Of a DNA stretch of 7,268 bases, positions 5,275 through 7,268 are shown in pieces. The position numbers and the translations under genes are program-made. How positions within the stretch are numbered: the stretch's first letter is position 1; each line of letters starts with the position of its first letter. Under the pieces are notes generated by a model. The model had not been told where the DNA came from. It worked only from the letters and a program-made list of their open reading frames with translations, and made no database searches. This DNA is from Caldisericota bacterium (GTDB lineage Bacteria > Caldisericota > Caldisericia > Cryosericales > Cryosericaceae). The stretch lies in the NCBI GenBank assembly GCA_026390285.1, contig JAPLGH010000162.1:1-7268 (forward strand), in the 5' to 3' direction.

Positions 5275-5878
5275 GCTGGTGAAGGCGCTGTGAGTCTTCT
5301 GCGGCCAGACGTGCAAAAGCCGCCGCAGCGTCGACTGTATGTCTGTCCACCGGCCGCGAATGCCGGTGCAGATAGGCCAATGTCTGGTCAAGCGCACGCA
5401 GCATTGCAGCTTCAAGACTGCTGAACAGCAGAGCACGGACTTCTTCGACGCCGGCGAAGTGACGGCCGGCCTCGCAGTAGTCGGCAAGGAAGACGATCAT
5501 GGCCAGTCGGTCCATGTGAGGGGCGCCAGTCGTATGCAGAGCAATTGCCAGCAGGATCTCGGGGTCATCGACACCAAAGTCGCGCCGGGCGATCAATTCC
5601 CCGACAGGCGCATGGAGGACCACCGGGGCGGCTGTCTGAGCCATCGCGAGAGCCAGAGGGTCATCTGATTCCTTCACCGATTGGAGCAGGAAAGACTCGG
5701 GCTCATCTCTTGCAATGTCGTGCAGAAGAGACGCGATACTTGCCTTTTCTTCGGACACTGCCCAGAAACGGGCAAGACTGGTCGCCAGCGCCTCCACGCG
5801 CAGGATGTGCTGCAGACGCTTCTTCGGGACGCGCTCAGCGACGAGGTCGATGAGGCGGGTTCTCTCCTCTGGAGTCAC
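5270..5878 (-). CDS. yqeK: YqeK, HD-domain symmetrical Ap4A hydrolase family
   Basis: This 202-residue protein carries the HD metal-binding set of YqeK: H24 in RLQHILRVEALA, H53-D54 in LLHDIAR, H89 in VVLHAPVGE, H115 in HTTG, and D132 in VFLADYCEAGRHF followed by GVEEVRAL. Characterised YqeK proteins hydrolyse diadenosine tetraphosphate to ADP, a cytoplasmic damage-alarmone clearance role. The GTG start at 5878 overlaps the nadD stop by 4 nt (GTGA), so translation is probably coupled; no good ribosome site is visible. Pairing with nadD is standard for the family. The last 89 bp are duplicated downstream and the usual neighbour rsfS is absent. Confidence 0.9.
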   Translation of the reverse strand: MTPEERTRLIDLVAERVPKKRLQHILRVEALATSLARFWAVSEEKASIASLLHDIARDEPESFLLQSVKESDDPLALAMAQTAAPVVLHAPVGELIARRDFGVDDPEILLAIALHTTGAPHMDRLAMIVFLADYCEAGRHFAGVEEVRALLFSSLEAAMLRALDQTLAYLHRHSRPVDRHTVDAAAAFARLAAEDSQRLHQP

Positions 5879-6462
5879 TGACGTCTATACAGTCCATGCT
5901 CCGCAATATAGGCAGCGACGGACGGCGGTACGAGGCCCTCGACGGGAAGTCCCTGGTGCAACCTGTTGCGGACCAGCGTCGAAGATAGGCTGTCGAACGG
6001 GTTGATATCGAACAAGGCCCTCGCGGGGACATCGGCACGGTTCGACTGCTGTCGGCCGGCTCGCGGTACAAACCAGAGTTCGACCTGGTCCATGATGTCC
6101 TGGTATCGGTGCCACTGCGGGAACGAAACAAGCTGGTCCTCTCCGAGAAGTAGCAGCGGCTTGTCCACGCCCAGCGACGGCCGCAGACCTTCAAGCGTAT
6201 CCACGAAGTAGGATGGCTGTGGCTCACGCTTCAATTCGAAGTCCGAGATAGTCACATCAGGCACTCCTGCGAAGGCAAGCTGCAGCATTGCCACACGGTC
6301 GGCATCGGACGCGGAGAGGGTTTTGTCGAAGTCGGGATTGGGAAGGCCGGTAGGGATAAGAATGAGTGTACAAGGAGCCATGAGACGAAGAGCCTCGTGG
6401 CCGACAAAAACGTGACCTGCATGAACGGGGTCGAATGCTCCCCCATACAGCACAGTTTTCAT
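5875..6462 (-). CDS. nadD: Nicotinate-nucleotide adenylyltransferase
   Basis: This 195-residue protein adenylates nicotinate mononucleotide with ATP to deamido-NAD, the shared step of NAD synthesis. The nucleotidyltransferase motif is GGAFDPVHAGH (7-17), with catalytic H14 and H17. The E-x-x-x-x-x-S-Y-x-x-D-T-L pattern is seen as ELKREPQPSYFVDTL (76-90), GEDQLVSFPQW fits the G-x-D-x-L-x-x-F-x-x-W segment, and SSTLVRNRL (160-168) is the ISSTxIR motif. The usual P-P-H-K after the third strand reads LPNPDFDK, a departure. The ATG at 6462 overlaps the obg stop by 4 nt (ATGA), indicating coupling; GGGGGAAG lies about 17 nt upstream. Length is normal for the family. Confidence 0.94.
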   Translation of the reverse strand: MKTVLYGGAFDPVHAGHVFVGHEALRLMAPCTLILIPTGLPNPDFDKTLSASDADRVAMLQLAFAGVPDVTISDFELKREPQPSYFVDTLEGLRPSLGVDKPLLLLGEDQLVSFPQWHRYQDIMDQVELWFVPRAGRQQSNRADVPARALFDINPFDSLSSTLVRNRLHQGLPVEGLVPPSVAAYIAEHGLYRRQ

Positions 6463-7268
6463 CGTTTCGCAGCTGTCTCTTCCCCCAGAGTGAACACGCG
6501 GCCACCGATCATGACGTTCTGGCCGTCATGAGCTCCCTTCTTGCGGAGCGCCTTCTCGACGCCGATCTTGCGCATCCTCTGATCCAGCAGTGTGACCTGG
6601 AAAGGCTTCCCGAAATCGGTTGTGTGGATAATGCGGTCGAGATACCGTCCTGACGCGGAGAGCATGCCATCTGGGAGCCGGGCGATTTCGAATGTCTCAT
6701 CAGACGGCTTCAGCTTGTAGACCCGCGTCACCTGTTCGCGAGGAGGCACAGGCGCGGACTGCACAAGAGCCAGCCCACGACCGATGACGGCGTCGATGCC
6801 GTCGTTTTCGAGCGCGGAAATCATCAGAGGCTCGATTCCCTGGTGCACAAAGCGGACACGAATCCCTGTGCGTTTCTGCGGAGAAATCAGGTCGATCTTG
6901 TTGACGACGACGAATTGGGGCTTGCCTGCAAGCTGTTCACTGTATTGTTCCAGTTCATGCGTGAGCAGGTGATATGCCTGGACCGGGTCAGGATCGGACG
7001 AGCTGCCATCAACCAGGAACAGGAGAACCCGGCTGCGTTCGATATGGGCCAGGAACTTGTTGCCAAGCCCACGGCCGTTGGCGGCTCCTTCCACAAGCCC
7101 CGGGATATCCGCAAATGTGACGCGCCCACCGTCTGGCGAGAACGCTACGCCTAGGTTCGGAGACAACGTCGTGAAGGGATAGTCGGCAATCCTTGGGTGT
7201 GCCGCAGAAAGCTTGCTCAGCAGAGTGCTCTTGCCGGCGTTGGGAAAGCCGACGATGCCCACATCGGC
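6459..7268 (-). CDS. obg: GTPase Obg/CgtA (5' end outside the window)
   Basis: The visible 269 residues start at the G domain: ADVGIVGFPNAGKSTLLS (G1 P-loop, about 7227-7250), DYPFTTLSPNLGV (switch I, Obg-specific), DIPGLVEGAANGRGLG (G3 and switch II), NKIDL (G4) and a SAL loop (G5). After about residue 175 follows an OCT domain, with FEIARLPDGMLSASG, HTTDFGKPFQV, RKIGVEKALRKKGAHDGQNV and the final MIGGRVFTL. Obg is an essential GTPase that acts on the large ribosomal subunit and in stress signalling. The glycine-rich N-terminal Obg domain lies beyond the window; the codon at 7260-7262 is Val, not a true start. The OCT domain is common in Firmicutes and some other phyla but missing from proteobacterial ObgE. 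It is the first visible gene of obg-nadD-yqeK. Confidence 0.95.
   Translation of the reverse strand, partial: ADVGIVGFPNAGKSTLLSKLSAAHPRIADYPFTTLSPNLGVAFSPDGGRVTFADIPGLVEGAANGRGLGNKFLAHIERSRVLLFLVDGSSSDPDPVQAYHLLTHELEQYSEQLAGKPQFVVVNKIDLISPQKRTGIRVRFVHQGIEPLMISALENDGIDAVIGRGLALVQSAPVPPREQVTRVYKLKPSDETFEIARLPDGMLSASGRYLDRIIHTTDFGKPFQVTLLDQRMRKIGVEKALRKKGAHDGQNVMIGGRVFTLGEETAAKR

Larger units (their letters stand above)
5053..5356. repeat. 89-bp direct repeat flanking a 126-bp insert
   Basis: The direct repeats lie at 5053-5141 and 5268-5356, and a unique insert lies at 5142-5267. The outer copy overlaps the 3' end of the intact yqeK. A duplicated gene 3' end on both sides of an insert resembles site-specific integration, but no integrase or transposase gene is present. 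Confidence 0.85.

Overview
The window is a compact, moderately GC-rich bacterial chromosomal segment made mostly of housekeeping genes. Its layout is a plus-strand end of trpS followed by scpA and scpB, a minus-strand ABC-F ATPase, a plus-strand GNAT-like gene, a minus-strand tRNA cluster, and a minus-strand obg-nadD-yqeK operon. Obg with a C-terminal OCT domain, the obg-nadD-yqeK order and scpAB suggest a Gram-positive-like or early-branching lineage such as Firmicutes, Chloroflexota or Caldisericota relatives. The sequence alone does not settle this.

Left part (1-3434): the C-terminus of tryptophanyl-tRNA synthetase is followed after 2 nt by scpA, which overlaps scpB by 8 nt. ScpA and ScpB are the kleisin and winged-helix partners of SMC in chromosome condensation. 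scpB runs 21 bp into the 3' end of a convergent ABC-F gene, a ribosome-associated ATPase. The 154-bp gap between the ABC-F gene and the divergent GNAT-like gene holds an extended -10 (TGCTATAAT) for the ABC-F gene, a near-symmetric -10 on the other strand, and a 16-bp dyad in the ABC-F leader.

Middle part (3435-5269): a 445-residue double-GNAT, YghO-like protein ends 3 nt before the 3' CCA of a convergent tRNA cluster. In transcription order the cluster is a defective tRNA-Gly(CCC), tRNA-Cys(GCA) and tRNA-Leu(TAA). The 5' acceptor strand of tRNA-Gly has been replaced by the -10 of a near-consensus sigma70-type promoter (TTGACA, 17 nt, TAGAAT). The -35 is made by the stop codon of a duplicated yqeK tail. 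An 89-bp direct repeat of the yqeK 3' end (86 of 89 identical) flanks a 126-bp gene-free insert. That insert carries two 15-bp repeats, two diverged repeats that look like insertion-sequence ends, and two small hairpins. This scar is the most unusual part of the window.

Right part (5270-7268): obg (GTPase and OCT domains; 5' end outside the window), nadD (NAD synthesis) and yqeK (HD-domain Ap4A hydrolase family) are joined by 4-nt ATGA and GTGA overlaps and should be translationally coupled. The rsfS gene that often follows yqeK is absent; the scar and tRNA cluster occupy that place.
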